A DNA stretch of 64,000 nucleotides, taken from the NCBI GenBank assembly GCA_904397865.1, contig CAJFOS010000010.1, positions 1 through 64,000 on the forward strand. The letters run 5' to 3'. Positions 29,904 through 38,739 of the stretch are shown in pieces. Each line of letters starts with the position of its first letter. Position 1 is the first letter of the stretch. A program made the translations under genes and the position numbers. The notes under the pieces are model-generated. The model saw only the letters and a list, made by a program, of their open reading frames with translations, made no database searches and was not told the origin of the DNA. The stretch comes from Candidatus Allochristensenella caecavium. GTDB taxonomy: Bacteria > Bacillota > Clostridia > Christensenellales > QAND01.

Positions 29904-31805
29904 GTGCGTATCACGGATTTACTTCAACCCGAATCCATCGCACTGAACAGCCATCCTGCTGACAAGACTGCTGCGATTGAACAGGCGGTGGCATTGATGG
30001 CTGCGGCCGGCCGGCTGAACGACGTTTCCGGTTATCGGGACGCCGTCTTTGCCCGTGAAGCGCAGGGCACCACCGGTGTCGGTGAAGGCATCGCCATCCC
30101 ACATGGTAAAACGGCTGCCGTATCAACCCCGGGACTGAGTGCATTGGTCATCCCAGACGGAGTTGATTTTGACGCCTTGGATGGAGCGCCCGTAACGCTA
30201 CTTTTTCTGATTGCGGCGCCAGATACCAAAGAGAATGTCCATCTGGCTGTGCTGAGTCGTTTATCTACGCTGTTGATGGACGAAGCGTTTACACAACGCC
30301 TGCGACAGGCCGCAACAGCAGAGGAGTTTTTGCAGTGTATCGACCTGGCCGAACAGGCAAAATTTGAAGAGGAACAGCCAAACACACAACAGGACGGCTA
30401 TCAGGTGTTAGCTGTCACCGCATGTCCGACTGGGATTGCACATACGTATATGGCAGCAGAAAGCCTGGAAAACAAGGCAAAAGCGCGCAACATTTCCATC
30501 AAGGTGGAAACCAATGGCTCAGGCGGCGCTAAGAATGTGCTGACGTCAGAGGAAATCGCCAAAGCTTCCTGTATCATTGTTGCAGCGGATAAAAATGTGG
30601 AAATGGCCCGTTTCGACGGAAAACCGGTTATTCAAGTCAAAGTTGCTGACGGCATTCACAAAGCCGATGAGCTGTTGACCGAGGCATTGAGCGGCCAAGT
30701 TGCCATCTATCATCATCAGGACGGCAAAGATGCCCCTCCAGAGGTCGGAAAGAAAGGCTGGGGACATGCTGTCTACAAACACCTGATGAACGGTGTTTCA
30801 CACATGCTGCCGTTTGTAATTGGCGGAGGCATTCTGATTGCATTGGCCTTTTTGTTGGATGATTATGCGCTCAATCCGGCCAACTTTGGCAGCAACACAC
30901 CGGTCGCCGCCTTTTTTAAGGCTGTTGGCGATGCCGCATTTGGTTTCATGCTGCCCATTCTGGCCGGGTATATTGCGATGAGTATCGCAGACCGACCGGG
31001 GCTGGCGGTCGGATTTATTGGGGGCTATATCGCCAAGGTGGGCATGACGTTTGCCAATCCGGCAGGCGGCGCGTTTACATCCGGTTTCTTGGGGGCACTG
31101 TTGGCCGGCTTCATCGGCGGTTATCTGATTGTGGGCCTGCGAAAGGTGTTTGATAGACTCCCGCGCAGTCTCGAAGGAATTAAGCCCGTCCTGCTATACC
31201 CAGTATGTGGTATCTTGCTGATGGGCGTTATCATGTTCGCCATCAACCCGGTGGTCGGCGCTATCAACGATGCGCTGAACAACGCCCTTCTTTCCATGAA
31301 TGGTGCAAGCAAAATCGTGCTTGGTCTTGTGTTGGGCGGCATGATGAGCGTAGACATGGGCGGTCCTGTCAATAAGGCCGCTTACGTATTTGGTACTGCC
31401 CAACTGGCCGCAGGGGAGTATGGCATCATGGCGGCGGTCATGGCGGGCGGCATGGTAGCTCCGCTGGCCATTGCGATTTGCGCTACTTTTTTCCGGAATC
31501 GTTTTTCCAAAAAAGAACGCCAGTCTGCCCTTGTAAACTATGTGATGGGCGCATCCTTTATCTCTGAAGGCGCCATTCCATTCGCCGCACAAGACCCGCT
31601 GCGTGTATTGCCGGCCTGTATTGTCGGCTCCGCGCTGGCGGGCGGACTTTCCATGGCGTTTGGCTGTGGCCTGCGCGCTCCGCATGGCGGTATCTTCGTC
31701 CTGCCCGTGGTAAGCAATCCATTCGGATATCTGGCCGCTATCGTGATTGGGTCCGTTGTTGGGGCGCTGTTGCTGGCGATTTTGAAAAAACCGGTGCACG
31801 AATAA
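29904..31805 (+). CDS. fruA: PTS fructose transporter, fused IIABC
   Basis: Phosphotransferase-system permease that imports and phosphorylates a sugar, most likely fructose. 633 aa with three fused domains: EIIA (about 1-148, phospho-His 67 in GIAIPHGKT), EIIB (about 166-260, phospho-Cys 174 in VTACPTGIAHTY) and a membrane EIIC (about 285-630). The domain order and the EIIB motif match fructose-specific FruA. AGAGGAGGAACC precedes the GTG start. Unusually, neither fruK (1-phosphofructokinase) nor a DeoR-type fruR is adjacent; the gene stands alone between a promoter and a terminator. Confidence 0.93.
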   Translation: MRITDLLQPESIALNSHPADKTAAIEQAVALMAAAGRLNDVSGYRDAVFAREAQGTTGVGEGIAIPHGKTAAVSTPGLSALVIPDGVDFDALDGAPVTLLFLIAAPDTKENVHLAVLSRLSTLLMDEAFTQRLRQAATAEEFLQCIDLAEQAKFEEEQPNTQQDGYQVLAVTACPTGIAHTYMAAESLENKAKARNISIKVETNGSGGAKNVLTSEEIAKASCIIVAADKNVEMARFDGKPVIQVKVADGIHKADELLTEALSGQVAIYHHQDGKDAPPEVGKKGWGHAVYKHLMNGVSHMLPFVIGGGILIALAFLLDDYALNPANFGSNTPVAAFFKAVGDAAFGFMLPILAGYIAMSIADRPGLAVGFIGGYIAKVGMTFANPAGGAFTSGFLGALLAGFIGGYLIVGLRKVFDRLPRSLEGIKPVLLYPVCGILLMGVIMFAINPVVGAINDALNNALLSMNGASKIVLGLVLGGMMSVDMGGPVNKAAYVFGTAQLAAGEYGIMAAVMAGGMVAPLAIAICATFFRNRFSKKERQSALVNYVMGASFISEGAIPFAAQDPLRVLPACIVGSALAGGLSMAFGCGLRAPHGGIFVLPVVSNPFGYLAAIVIGSVVGALLLAILKKPVHE

Positions 31806-31816
31806 CATGCACATAT

Positions 31817-31848
31817 AAAAAAAGGGCTGTTATACAGCCCTTTTTTTA
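31817..31848. terminator. Bidirectional terminator between fruA and the radical SAM gene
   Basis: AAAGGGCTGT (31821-31830) pairs with ACAGCCCTTT (31834-31843), 3-nt loop, A run before and T run after. Confidence 0.93.
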
Positions 31849-31854
31849 TCGTCT

Positions 31855-32469
31855 TTATGCCTGGCCCTCTTCAATGAATGCACGCACCCGCAATGGAATG
31901 CCGCAGGCGTCTGCAAGCTGCTGACAGCGGGCAATCTCTGCTGGCCCAATGGTATCCACCACCGAGAACATCACATGCGGCACAGCCAACGCCGCCTTTT
32001 TGGCAAAATCCAGCAGTGCCGGAAATGCCTGCAATCCGTATATGCTATGGCATACGGCATCATACGCCTGTGCATTGGAGGCGTTGAGTGAAATGGAAAT
32101 CGTATCGATACAACCGCGGCATTCCGGGGTAACATCGCGGCCATGCAACAGATTGGCCAGGCCGTTGGTATTGATGCGGGTCTGTTTCCCGTGCTGTTTG
32201 AGATACCGCGCCACTTCCAGCAATACATCCAGCCGTTCCATCGGTTCTCCAAAACCACAAAATACAATTTCCGGCACCTGTTCCCAGGCGGCAAAGGTGT
32301 GCAGCTGTTCAATTACCTCCTGTGCGCTCGGTTCGTGGTCCAACCAAAGCTCATTGCCTTCCACCGTATCATTGCCACGCCGAATGCAAAATTCACAGTC
32401 ATTTGGGCAGCGGTTGGTTAAATTGACGTATAAATTGTCCCCGCAGGGATATACAAACACATGGTCCAT
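31855..32469 (-). CDS. TatD-associated radical SAM protein
   Basis: 204 aa, small radical SAM enzyme. The cluster motif CPNDCEFC (Cx3Cx2C) lies near residues 20-27, followed by IVFCGFGEPMER (the GGEP-like motif in GFGEP form) and INTNG. Additional cysteines occur in TPECRGC. It lies 2 nt after tatD, a pairing found in many Firmicutes; the joint function is unknown. The ATG at 32469 uses AGGAAG at the end of tatD. Last gene of the comB-metG-tatD operon, ended by a terminator. Confidence 0.88.
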   Translation of the reverse strand: MDHVFVYPCGDNLYVNLTNRCPNDCEFCIRRGNDTVEGNELWLDHEPSAQEVIEQLHTFAAWEQVPEIVFCGFGEPMERLDVLLEVARYLKQHGKQTRINTNGLANLLHGRDVTPECRGCIDTISISLNASNAQAYDAVCHSIYGLQAFPALLDFAKKAALAVPHVMFSVVDTIGPAEIARCQQLADACGIPLRVRAFIEEGQA

Positions 32470-32471
32470 GC

Positions 32472-33239
32472 TTAATCTTCCTGTAAAAATAAATTTTTTC
32501 CGTTTTCCATCGTCGCTTGGGCAGCCTGTTCAAACGAAACGCCTTTGATTTCCGCCAGCATGCGTACGACATGCGAAACATTCTGCGGGTCATTCCGCGT
32601 TCCGCGCACCGGTACGGGCGCCAAATACGGGCTGTCGGTTTCACACAACACGCGGTCCATGGGTACATAGGCGGCTACTTCCCGCAATTTACTGGCGTTT
32701 TTAAATGTCAGCGGGCCCGCAAAAGAAATGTAAAACCCCAGATTCAAATAACGCTTGGCGTCTTCAAGCGAACCGGAATAACAGTGCATCACGCCACGCA
32801 GCGCGCCCCGATGAGCGGCGATAGCGGTCATGGTATCCTGATGCGCTTCACGGTCATGAATAATGACTGGTTTATGCACAGCCAGCGCCAGCGTAAGCTG
32901 TTCATCAAAAATGCGCCGCTGAACATCGCGCGGGGAAAAATCATAATGATAATCCAGCCCAATTTCACCTAACGCAACGCAACGGGGCTGTGCAAGCAAT
33001 TCTTCCAGCTGCGTCAAATAGTCCGCCGGAGCGTGCTTCGCTTCGTGGGGATGAATGCCCGCTGCCGCGTAAATCCAATCGTGGCGCTGTGCCAACGCAA
33101 CGGCACGCCGGCTGTCCGCCAAATCCGTTCCGACTTCGTTATAGAGTGAAACGCCATTGGCGTGGATGCGTGCCAATACATCTGCACGGTCCTCATCAAA
33201 GGCGTTTTCATTGACATGTGCATGGGTATCGTACAACAT
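32472..33239 (-). CDS. tatD: TatD-family metal-dependent deoxyribonuclease/hydrolase
   Basis: 255 aa TIM-barrel hydrolase of the TatD family; characterised members are 3'-5' exonucleases acting on DNA. Metal ligands are visible: DTHAHVNE at the N terminus, GEIGLDYH, IIHDRE, MHCYSG and ETDSPYLAP. Full length. Its ATG overlaps the metG stop by one base (TGATG), so translation is probably coupled. The metG-tatD order is common in Bacillota. Confidence 0.93.
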   Translation of the reverse strand: MLYDTHAHVNENAFDEDRADVLARIHANGVSLYNEVGTDLADSRRAVALAQRHDWIYAAAGIHPHEAKHAPADYLTQLEELLAQPRCVALGEIGLDYHYDFSPRDVQRRIFDEQLTLALAVHKPVIIHDREAHQDTMTAIAAHRGALRGVMHCYSGSLEDAKRYLNLGFYISFAGPLTFKNASKLREVAAYVPMDRVLCETDSPYLAPVPVRGTRNDPQNVSHVVRMLAEIKGVSFEQAAQATMENGKNLFLQED

Positions 33240-35212
33240 CAGCGAACGCGTACCCCCGCCGGCAGATGCGTGTCGTCCAAGACGGTCGAAACGCTCAAAT
33301 TCTCATCTGCATCGTCTGCAGCAGAGAGAATCATGCCTTCGCTGACAATGCCGCGAATTTTCGTAGGTTTGAGATTGGCCACGATGATGACGGTTTTTCC
33401 AACCAGGCTTTCGCCTTCGCCGTACCATTTGCGGATACCGGAGACGATGGTGCGCTCACGCTCCCCATCATCCAGGCGGAAAACCAACAGGCGGTCCGCC
33501 CCCTTGACCGGTTCGCAGGACAGCACCTTGGCCGTGCGCAAATCCACCTTCATAAAGTCATCATAGGTAATGACGTCCGGAGGAACCGGTTCCTCTTTGG
33601 GTGCAGCAGTTGCCTTTTTCACAGCGGGCACCGCTTTGGCCTTGGGCTGCGGCGCGGATTCTTCAGCCTTAAGCTGGATGCGCGGGAATAGCGCCTCGCC
33701 CTTTTTCACATACCCACCCGGTTTGAGCAGGCCGAATTCATGCGCGCTTTCCCATGTCTGCAGGGTTGAATCCAGCACGCCGAGTTGCTCAAACATCTTC
33801 GGCGAAGTGCGCGGCATGAATGGCGTGAGCAGAATGGCCACGATGCGCAGGCTTTCCGCAAGATGATACATGACCGCTGCCAGGCGGCCCTTATGTTTCT
33901 CTTCCTTGGCCAGGGCCCAGGGCATAGTCAAGTCAATGTATTTGTTGCATGCGCTGACCAATGCAAATACATCAGCAAGCGCTTCGCTAAATGCCAGTGC
34001 ATTCATGTGCGTTTCGAACTTATCCGGCAACGCAAGCGCTATTTCACGCAGATGCCTGTCCTCTTCATGCAATTCATCATCCACATAGGGAATTTTGCCA
34101 TCGAAATATTTTTGAATCATGGCAACGGTACGGCTCAACAGGTTGCCCAGGTCATTGGCCAGGTCACTGTTGATGCGGTTGACCAGCAAATCTTCCGAAT
34201 AGGTGCCGTCGCTGCCAAACGGAAAATCACGCAAAAGGAAGTAACGAATGGCATCGGAACCGTATTTTTCACACAGAACCACCGGGTCGACCACATTGCC
34301 TTTGGATTTGGACATCTTCCCGCCATCGAGCACCAGCCAGCCGTGGCCATATACCTGTTTGGGCAGCGGCAAATCCAGCGCCATGAGCATAATCGGCCAG
34401 ATGATGGTATGGAACCGCACAATCTCCTTACCGACCAGGTGCACATCCGCCGGCCAGTATTTGCGGAACTTGCTGTCATCATCTGACAGGTAACCCAGCG
34501 CGGAAATATAGTTGGACAGCGCATCCAGCCAGACATATACGACGTGTTTATCATCGAATGTGACAGGGATACCCCAGTCAAAGCTTGTCCGGGAAACAGC
34601 CAGGTCTTCCAACCCGGGCAGCAGAAAATTGTTCAGCATTTCATTGCGCCGTGAAGCAGGCTGAATAAAATCCGGGTGGGTGTTGATATATTCAATCAAC
34701 CGGTCGGCATATTTGGAGAGCTTGAAAAAATAACTCTCCTCCTTCATCCGCTCCACCGGGCGGCCGCAATCCGGGCATTTGCCATCGACCAACTGACGTT
34801 CCAGCCAGAATGATTCGCACGGCGAACAATACCAACCTTCATATTCGCTTTTATAAATATCGCCCTGGTCATACAGACGTTTGAAAATTTTCTGCACCAC
34901 CTGCTGATGGCGTGGTTCTGTCGTACGGATGAAATCATCGTATTCGATATCCATCAGCTTCCAAAGTTCTTTGATATTGCCAACGATATGGTCCACAAAT
35001 GCAAGCGGCGTCACGCCCGCTTCTTCTGCGCGGCGGGCAATCTTCTGCCCGTGCTCGTCCGTGCCGGTCAAAAACATGACGTCGTATCCACTCAGCCGTT
35101 TGAAGCGGGCCATGGTATCCGCCGCAACCGTGCAATAGCTGTGCCCGATATGCAAATTATCGCTGGGATAATAAATGGGCGTAGTAATGTAGAATGGTTT
35201 TTTTTCACTCAT
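33239..35212 (-). CDS. metG: Methionyl-tRNA synthetase
   Basis: Charges initiator and elongator tRNA-Met. 657 aa. HIGH-type motif HIGHS near residue 24, zinc knuckle CSPCESFW...CPDCGRP, and a KMSKSKGN loop. About residues 540-657 form the C-terminal tRNA-binding/dimerisation domain (FMKVDLRTAKVLSCEPVKGA, cited in part), joined by a Lys/Ala/Pro-rich linker. I choose ATG 35212 (MSEKKPFYIT), with GAGGGAAG upstream; the longer in-frame start would overlap comB. It follows comB by 13 nt. Confidence 0.96.
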   Translation of the reverse strand: MSEKKPFYITTPIYYPSDNLHIGHSYCTVAADTMARFKRLSGYDVMFLTGTDEHGQKIARRAEEAGVTPLAFVDHIVGNIKELWKLMDIEYDDFIRTTEPRHQQVVQKIFKRLYDQGDIYKSEYEGWYCSPCESFWLERQLVDGKCPDCGRPVERMKEESYFFKLSKYADRLIEYINTHPDFIQPASRRNEMLNNFLLPGLEDLAVSRTSFDWGIPVTFDDKHVVYVWLDALSNYISALGYLSDDDSKFRKYWPADVHLVGKEIVRFHTIIWPIMLMALDLPLPKQVYGHGWLVLDGGKMSKSKGNVVDPVVLCEKYGSDAIRYFLLRDFPFGSDGTYSEDLLVNRINSDLANDLGNLLSRTVAMIQKYFDGKIPYVDDELHEEDRHLREIALALPDKFETHMNALAFSEALADVFALVSACNKYIDLTMPWALAKEEKHKGRLAAVMYHLAESLRIVAILLTPFMPRTSPKMFEQLGVLDSTLQTWESAHEFGLLKPGGYVKKGEALFPRIQLKAEESAPQPKAKAVPAVKKATAAPKEEPVPPDVITYDDFMKVDLRTAKVLSCEPVKGADRLLVFRLDDGERERTIVSGIRKWYGEGESLVGKTVIIVANLKPTKIRGIVSEGMILSAADDADENLSVSTVLDDTHLPAGVRVR

Positions 35213-35225
35213 GTTCTCTTCCCTC

Positions 35226-35948
35226 TCAATCCAACGCAATGCGTCCGTCATTCAGTCGTGGAAGCACGTGTACAATGTCGCGCTTCATGCAATACAATAC
35301 GTCCTTTTTCATACCTGCTTCAACCAATACATGGAAATGGCGCGCGTTTTCCAACGCCAACACAAGATGGTCCCGGTTGGCAATATACAATTGTTCACAA
35401 ACCGTACCCAGGTCGTCCGTTTCAATCGGCTCCACGGCGCCAAAGCGACGCATTCGATAGATGATATAACCGGCAGTCAAAATATCATCCAACGAAAAAC
35501 GGCCCTTGGTACCTGCGCATAGAATGACGGCGTCCTCCCGGGCGCGCATCAAGGCGCTGGCGACTGTGACCCCGTTTATCATCGACCCAATGAGCACGTT
35601 GCTGGCACTTTGTGCTTTCTGGATGGCCTGCGTGCCGTTGGTGGTCGTCAAAATCACGGTTTTGGCCGCAACAACATCCGTGGTATATTCCAACGGCGAA
35701 TTCCCCAAGTCAAACCCGGGCACTTTGAGCGCATTGCGTTCACCGCCAAGAATCGCGTCCGTACCCATAGTCGCCTTAAGTTCCATCGCCTGGTCCACTT
35801 CCGCTACCGGAACGACTTGTTTACAGCCGTTGGACAGCGCGGTTACGATAACGCTGGTGGCACGCAATGTATCAATGACCACACACTGTTTTCCCCTTAT
35901 ATCCTTGTCCGCCACATGTGTATGCGACGCATATACATCGATTTTCAT
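35226..35948 (-). CDS. comB: 2-phosphosulfolactate phosphatase family protein
   Basis: 240 aa, ComB family. In methanogens ComB releases sulfolactate from phosphosulfolactate in coenzyme M synthesis; in bacteria homologues are common and the substrate is often unknown. Family segments: VVIDTLRATSVIVTAL near the N terminus, LGGERNALKVPGFDLGNSP, TTTNGTQAI and LCAGTKGRFSLDD. Start at 35948 (MKIDVYAS) with GGTGGAACAGG upstream. First gene of the operon reaching through metG to the radical SAM gene. Placement in front of a tRNA synthetase gives no clue to the substrate. Confidence 0.85.
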   Translation of the reverse strand: MKIDVYASHTHVADKDIRGKQCVVIDTLRATSVIVTALSNGCKQVVPVAEVDQAMELKATMGTDAILGGERNALKVPGFDLGNSPLEYTTDVVAAKTVILTTTNGTQAIQKAQSASNVLIGSMINGVTVASALMRAREDAVILCAGTKGRFSLDDILTAGYIIYRMRRFGAVEPIETDDLGTVCEQLYIANRDHLVLALENARHFHVLVEAGMKKDVLYCMKRDIVHVLPRLNDGRIALD

Positions 35949-36000
35949 CCCTGTTCCACCGTTCTTGTGCAAAATAAATTCATATAAGATTCGTTTTACC

Positions 36001-36006
36001 ATTATA
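36001..36006 (-). promoter_or_regulatory. -10 element for the comB-metG operon
   Basis: Minus-strand TATAAT about 52 nt before the comB start; the -35 at the expected distance is poor. Lies 30 nt before the spmB stop. Confidence 0.45.
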
Positions 36007-36035
36007 GCACAATCGTTCCCCTTGCATAGGGGCTT

Positions 36036-36542
36036 TTATGCCAAAATTGCCGCCATCCATATCCCAACCAGGCTGGAACCCAGCGCAACCGGGATAGTAT
36101 AACGCCATTTTTGAACGCCCACACTGCCAAAATACAGCCCCGCCGTGTAAAACAGCGTATCGCTCGCACCCATCAGAATGCAAGCGGCACGGGCAATACG
36201 CGTATCGGCTCCGTAGGTGGACAACGTCTCCGCCAGCACCGCTAACGCTGCGCTGCCTGAAAAGGGGCGCACCACGGCAACGGGTAACGCTTCAGGCGGC
36301 AATCCAATGAATTTGGCCAGTGGTGTACATAGACGCACCAGCCAATCCAGCACCCCACTGGCACGCAGAACCGACACCGCCACGAGCATGGCGACCAGCG
36401 TGGGTAGCACATGCAAGCAGGTCTGCAAGCCCTTGGGAGCGCCTTGGGAAAATGCGGCGAAGCTATCTACCCTTTTCACGCTTGCATAAAAGAGCGTGCC
36501 ACCAATCAAAATGGCGACGGCGGCCGAAGAAAGCCCGCTCAT
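36036..36542 (-). CDS. spmB: Spore maturation protein B
   Basis: 168 aa membrane protein of the nucleoside-recognition (Gate) domain family. With SpmA it is needed for normal spore core dehydration in Bacillus and Clostridium. Segments: VKRVDSFAAFSQGAPKGL, then LPTLVAMLVAVSVLRASG, RPFSGSAALAVL and GASDTLFYTAGLYFG. The ATG at 36542 overlaps the spmA stop in an ATGA, so the two are translationally coupled. Presence of this pair is the best direct sign that the organism makes endospores. Confidence 0.93.
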   Translation of the reverse strand: MSGLSSAAVAILIGGTLFYASVKRVDSFAAFSQGAPKGLQTCLHVLPTLVAMLVAVSVLRASGVLDWLVRLCTPLAKFIGLPPEALPVAVVRPFSGSAALAVLAETLSTYGADTRIARAACILMGASDTLFYTAGLYFGSVGVQKWRYTIPVALGSSLVGIWMAAILA

Positions 36543-37114
36543 CTGCGCCGTTGCGCGAACAGGCACGCAATGATGGCCGCCAGGGTCGTCGCTGAAGTGG
36601 CCAGCAGAATGGGGAGTACCAACGCGGTAGGCGCTGTGCTGCCGGCAGCGGCCAGCAACGTCATGATGGACGTCGGCAAAAGCTGAACGGCAGAACAATC
36701 AATACAAATGAGCATGATTTGCGCACGCGTAGCGGTTTTAGGATGCGGGTTATGCGCCTGCAGCGTTTGCATGGCGCACAAGCCGAACGGCGTCGCCGCA
36801 TTCCCCAAACCAAGCATATTGGCGGCGATGTTCAGGCTAATTTGGCTCATGGCCTTTTCATCATGTTGGACTTCACTGAACAGCGGCCGCAGTATACGTC
36901 CCAAACCGTGCGCCAGAATCTGCGTCAGGTTGCTTTTTTCCATAATCTCCATCAGGCCCATCCAGAACATCATTCCTCCAACCATGGCAATGGATAGGTT
37001 GACCGCCTGAGCAGAGCCGTCAATCACGGCCTGGCTCAATGCTGCACCCTGGCCCGTACACAAGCCAAAGGCCAGCCCGATGAACATCATGGACAGCCAG
37101 ATTCGGTTGAGCAT
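36539..37114 (-). CDS. spmA: Spore maturation protein A
   Basis: About 191 aa membrane protein of the nucleoside-recognition domain family, partner of SpmB. Typical segments: VGGMMFWMGLMEIMEKSNL, SLNIAANMLGLGNAATPFG and a late DCSAVQLLPTSIM. Start taken at ATG 37114 (MLNRIW); ATG 37120 is also possible but sits too close to the GAGGGGG site. It is divergent from the SHOCT gene. No nearby spoVA or sigma gene is present. Confidence 0.92.
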   Translation of the reverse strand: MLNRIWLSMMFIGLAFGLCTGQGAALSQAVIDGSAQAVNLSIAMVGGMMFWMGLMEIMEKSNLTQILAHGLGRILRPLFSEVQHDEKAMSQISLNIAANMLGLGNAATPFGLCAMQTLQAHNPHPKTATRAQIMLICIDCSAVQLLPTSIMTLLAAAGSTAPTALVLPILLATSATTLAAIIACLFAQRRR

Positions 37115-37189
37115 CCTCATTCCCCCTCTTCGGGTTCACTTTATGCATCGGGCGGACAAAAAAGGACGCTCCGCGCCATCGGATTTGCA

Positions 37190-37218
37190 TTGTGTGCAAA
37201 GGGGGAGTTTGGTATACT
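37190..37218 (+). promoter_or_regulatory. Promoter of the SHOCT-domain gene
   Basis: TTGTGT (37190-37195), 17-nt spacer, TATACT (37213-37218), 23 nt before the start codon. Confidence 0.5.
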
Positions 37219-37241
37219 GAAAAAGAAAGCGAGGGGTTTGC

Positions 37242-38189
37242 ATGGGTTGGAAAAATCGTTTCGTCCGCACACCTGAGCCAGCGGACAGCGCGGAACAAAC
37301 TGCACGCGAGAATGCGTATGCACAGCGGCGCGTTGCGTTTTATCAGCAAATTGCACAGGCGCATGCTTTGCCAGAACGGACGCTGTATTATCATGAACCC
37401 GATACCCGGACGCTACGTGTGCTGGGGCTGGGCATCAACCGAGCCGAAGGCATGTTTACGCACATGCAAGCCCCCATGACCGCACATGAACCGGACGGCA
37501 CCAAGCTGTATGCGTTTGAATGGCATGCGGCGCCAATCAGCGACCTGATGTCCTTACAGGTCAGCGACGGAAGCACGCCGGTGTTTTCCATCACAGCGGA
37601 CCGCGATGCTGCGAATAAGGATATCCATCCCGGTTTTTTTATGACCACTTCCCTGTTGACTCGTAAACCCGTTTTTCGGGAAACGTCCGCCGTGACGCTG
37701 GACCTGACGTTCCGCGACCCGCAGGCCATGCCTCCGATTCACATCATGGCCTCTTTCGACCGGTTGGAGGAACGCCGTATCGAAAAAGACCCTCTGTTGG
37801 CAGCGGACGACCAAGCGCATCTCTTACCTATCAGCCGGCTGGCCCCGGCGTTTGAGGATATGACCAATCATACGGAGAACCTGAACCGGATTAAACCATT
37901 GATTGAAAAGTGGGTGTTGGAACTGGCGGTTCTGATGCAGGAGGCTGCACAAAACCGTCGGCCGCCGGTTTCCAGACCTGCGGAACCTGTGATGCAGCCC
38001 CTTCCCGAGGGCACGCAGACCCCCAACGTGCCGCCTGTATCCAATGCGGAGACCGCCAACCATGGCACGCCCGAAGGGGTTGACGCCGTATTGGCTACCA
38101 TTGAAAAACTGGCTGCACTGCATAGCGCCGGCATTTTGACGGATGAAGAATTCGCGGAAAAGAAAAAAGAACTGTTGGCGAAAATTTAA
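37242..38189 (+). CDS. SHOCT-domain protein of unknown function
   Basis: 315 aa, no membrane segment. The C-terminal 35 residues form a SHOCT (short C-terminal) helical hairpin, with LAALHSAGILTDEEF and the closing KKKELLAKI. A proline-rich linker (about 230-280) joins it to the main body, which I do not recognise; it contains repeated beta-strand-like segments (TLRVLGLGINRAEG, LDLTFRDPQAMPP). GAGGGG precedes the ATG. SHOCT domains usually mediate oligomer formation, so this may be a scaffold. Stands alone, with a terminator after it. Confidence 0.65.
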   Translation: MGWKNRFVRTPEPADSAEQTARENAYAQRRVAFYQQIAQAHALPERTLYYHEPDTRTLRVLGLGINRAEGMFTHMQAPMTAHEPDGTKLYAFEWHAAPISDLMSLQVSDGSTPVFSITADRDAANKDIHPGFFMTTSLLTRKPVFRETSAVTLDLTFRDPQAMPPIHIMASFDRLEERRIEKDPLLAADDQAHLLPISRLAPAFEDMTNHTENLNRIKPLIEKWVLELAVLMQEAAQNRRPPVSRPAEPVMQPLPEGTQTPNVPPVSNAETANHGTPEGVDAVLATIEKLAALHSAGILTDEEFAEKKKELLAKI

Positions 38190-38194
38190 AAGTG

Positions 38195-38226
38195 AAAAGC
38201 CGACTGGCAGACGCCCGTCGGCTTTT
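38195..38226. terminator. Bidirectional terminator between the SHOCT gene and rlmH
   Basis: AAAAGCCGAC (38195-38204) pairs with GTCGGCTTTT (38217-38226), flanked by A and T residues. Confidence 0.88.
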
Positions 38227-38251
38227 ATTGTGTGGTACCATTTAGTCTACT

Positions 38252-38728
38252 CTATTTATGATAGGTTTCCCCTCGGTTGATTTTCATGGCGCGGTAAATC
38301 TGTTCAAGCAACATCACCTTGGCCAGGTTGTGTGGAAATGTCATCGGGGAAAAGGAAAGCTTTACATCGGCTTGCTGCACGACCGAGGCATCCAGCCCAA
38401 GCGAGCCGCCGATGAGAAACTGCACACAGCCGGTACCGCTTTGTTCTGCCCGGCGCAGCAGGGCGGCAAAAGAAAGGGAGTCCATCGCCTCTCCCTGAAT
38501 ACAAAGGGCAACGGTCAGCCCGGATTTGCAATGTGTGCGCAGCCGCTCCCCTTCCTTTTGTATCAAACGCTGACATTCTGCCGGGCTTGCCTTTTCCGGA
38601 ATGCTTTCATCGGCCACCTCGATGCACGTCAGTTTGGTATAGCGGCTCAGCCGCTTTTCATATTCCGCACAGGCCTGTCTAAAGAACGGCTCCTTTACCT
38701 TTCCGACGCTCAACACTTGAATTTGCAA
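38252..38728 (-). CDS. rlmH: 23S rRNA pseudouridine-1915 N3-methyltransferase
   Basis: SPOUT-family methyltransferase acting on 23S rRNA of the 70S ribosome, 158 aa, the normal RlmH length. Motifs: VLSVGKVKE at the N terminus, FLIGGSLGLD (the SPOUT knot Gly-rich loop) and LSFSPMTFPHNLAKVMLLEQ with IYRAMKI at the C terminus. The start is TTG 38728, since GAGGAGG lies 6 nt before it; a longer frame would extend into the MBL gene. It follows that gene by 11 nt. Confidence 0.95.
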   Translation of the reverse strand: MQIQVLSVGKVKEPFFRQACAEYEKRLSRYTKLTCIEVADESIPEKASPAECQRLIQKEGERLRTHCKSGLTVALCIQGEAMDSLSFAALLRRAEQSGTGCVQFLIGGSLGLDASVVQQADVKLSFSPMTFPHNLAKVMLLEQIYRAMKINRGETYHK

Positions 38729-38739
38729 AACGGACCTCC

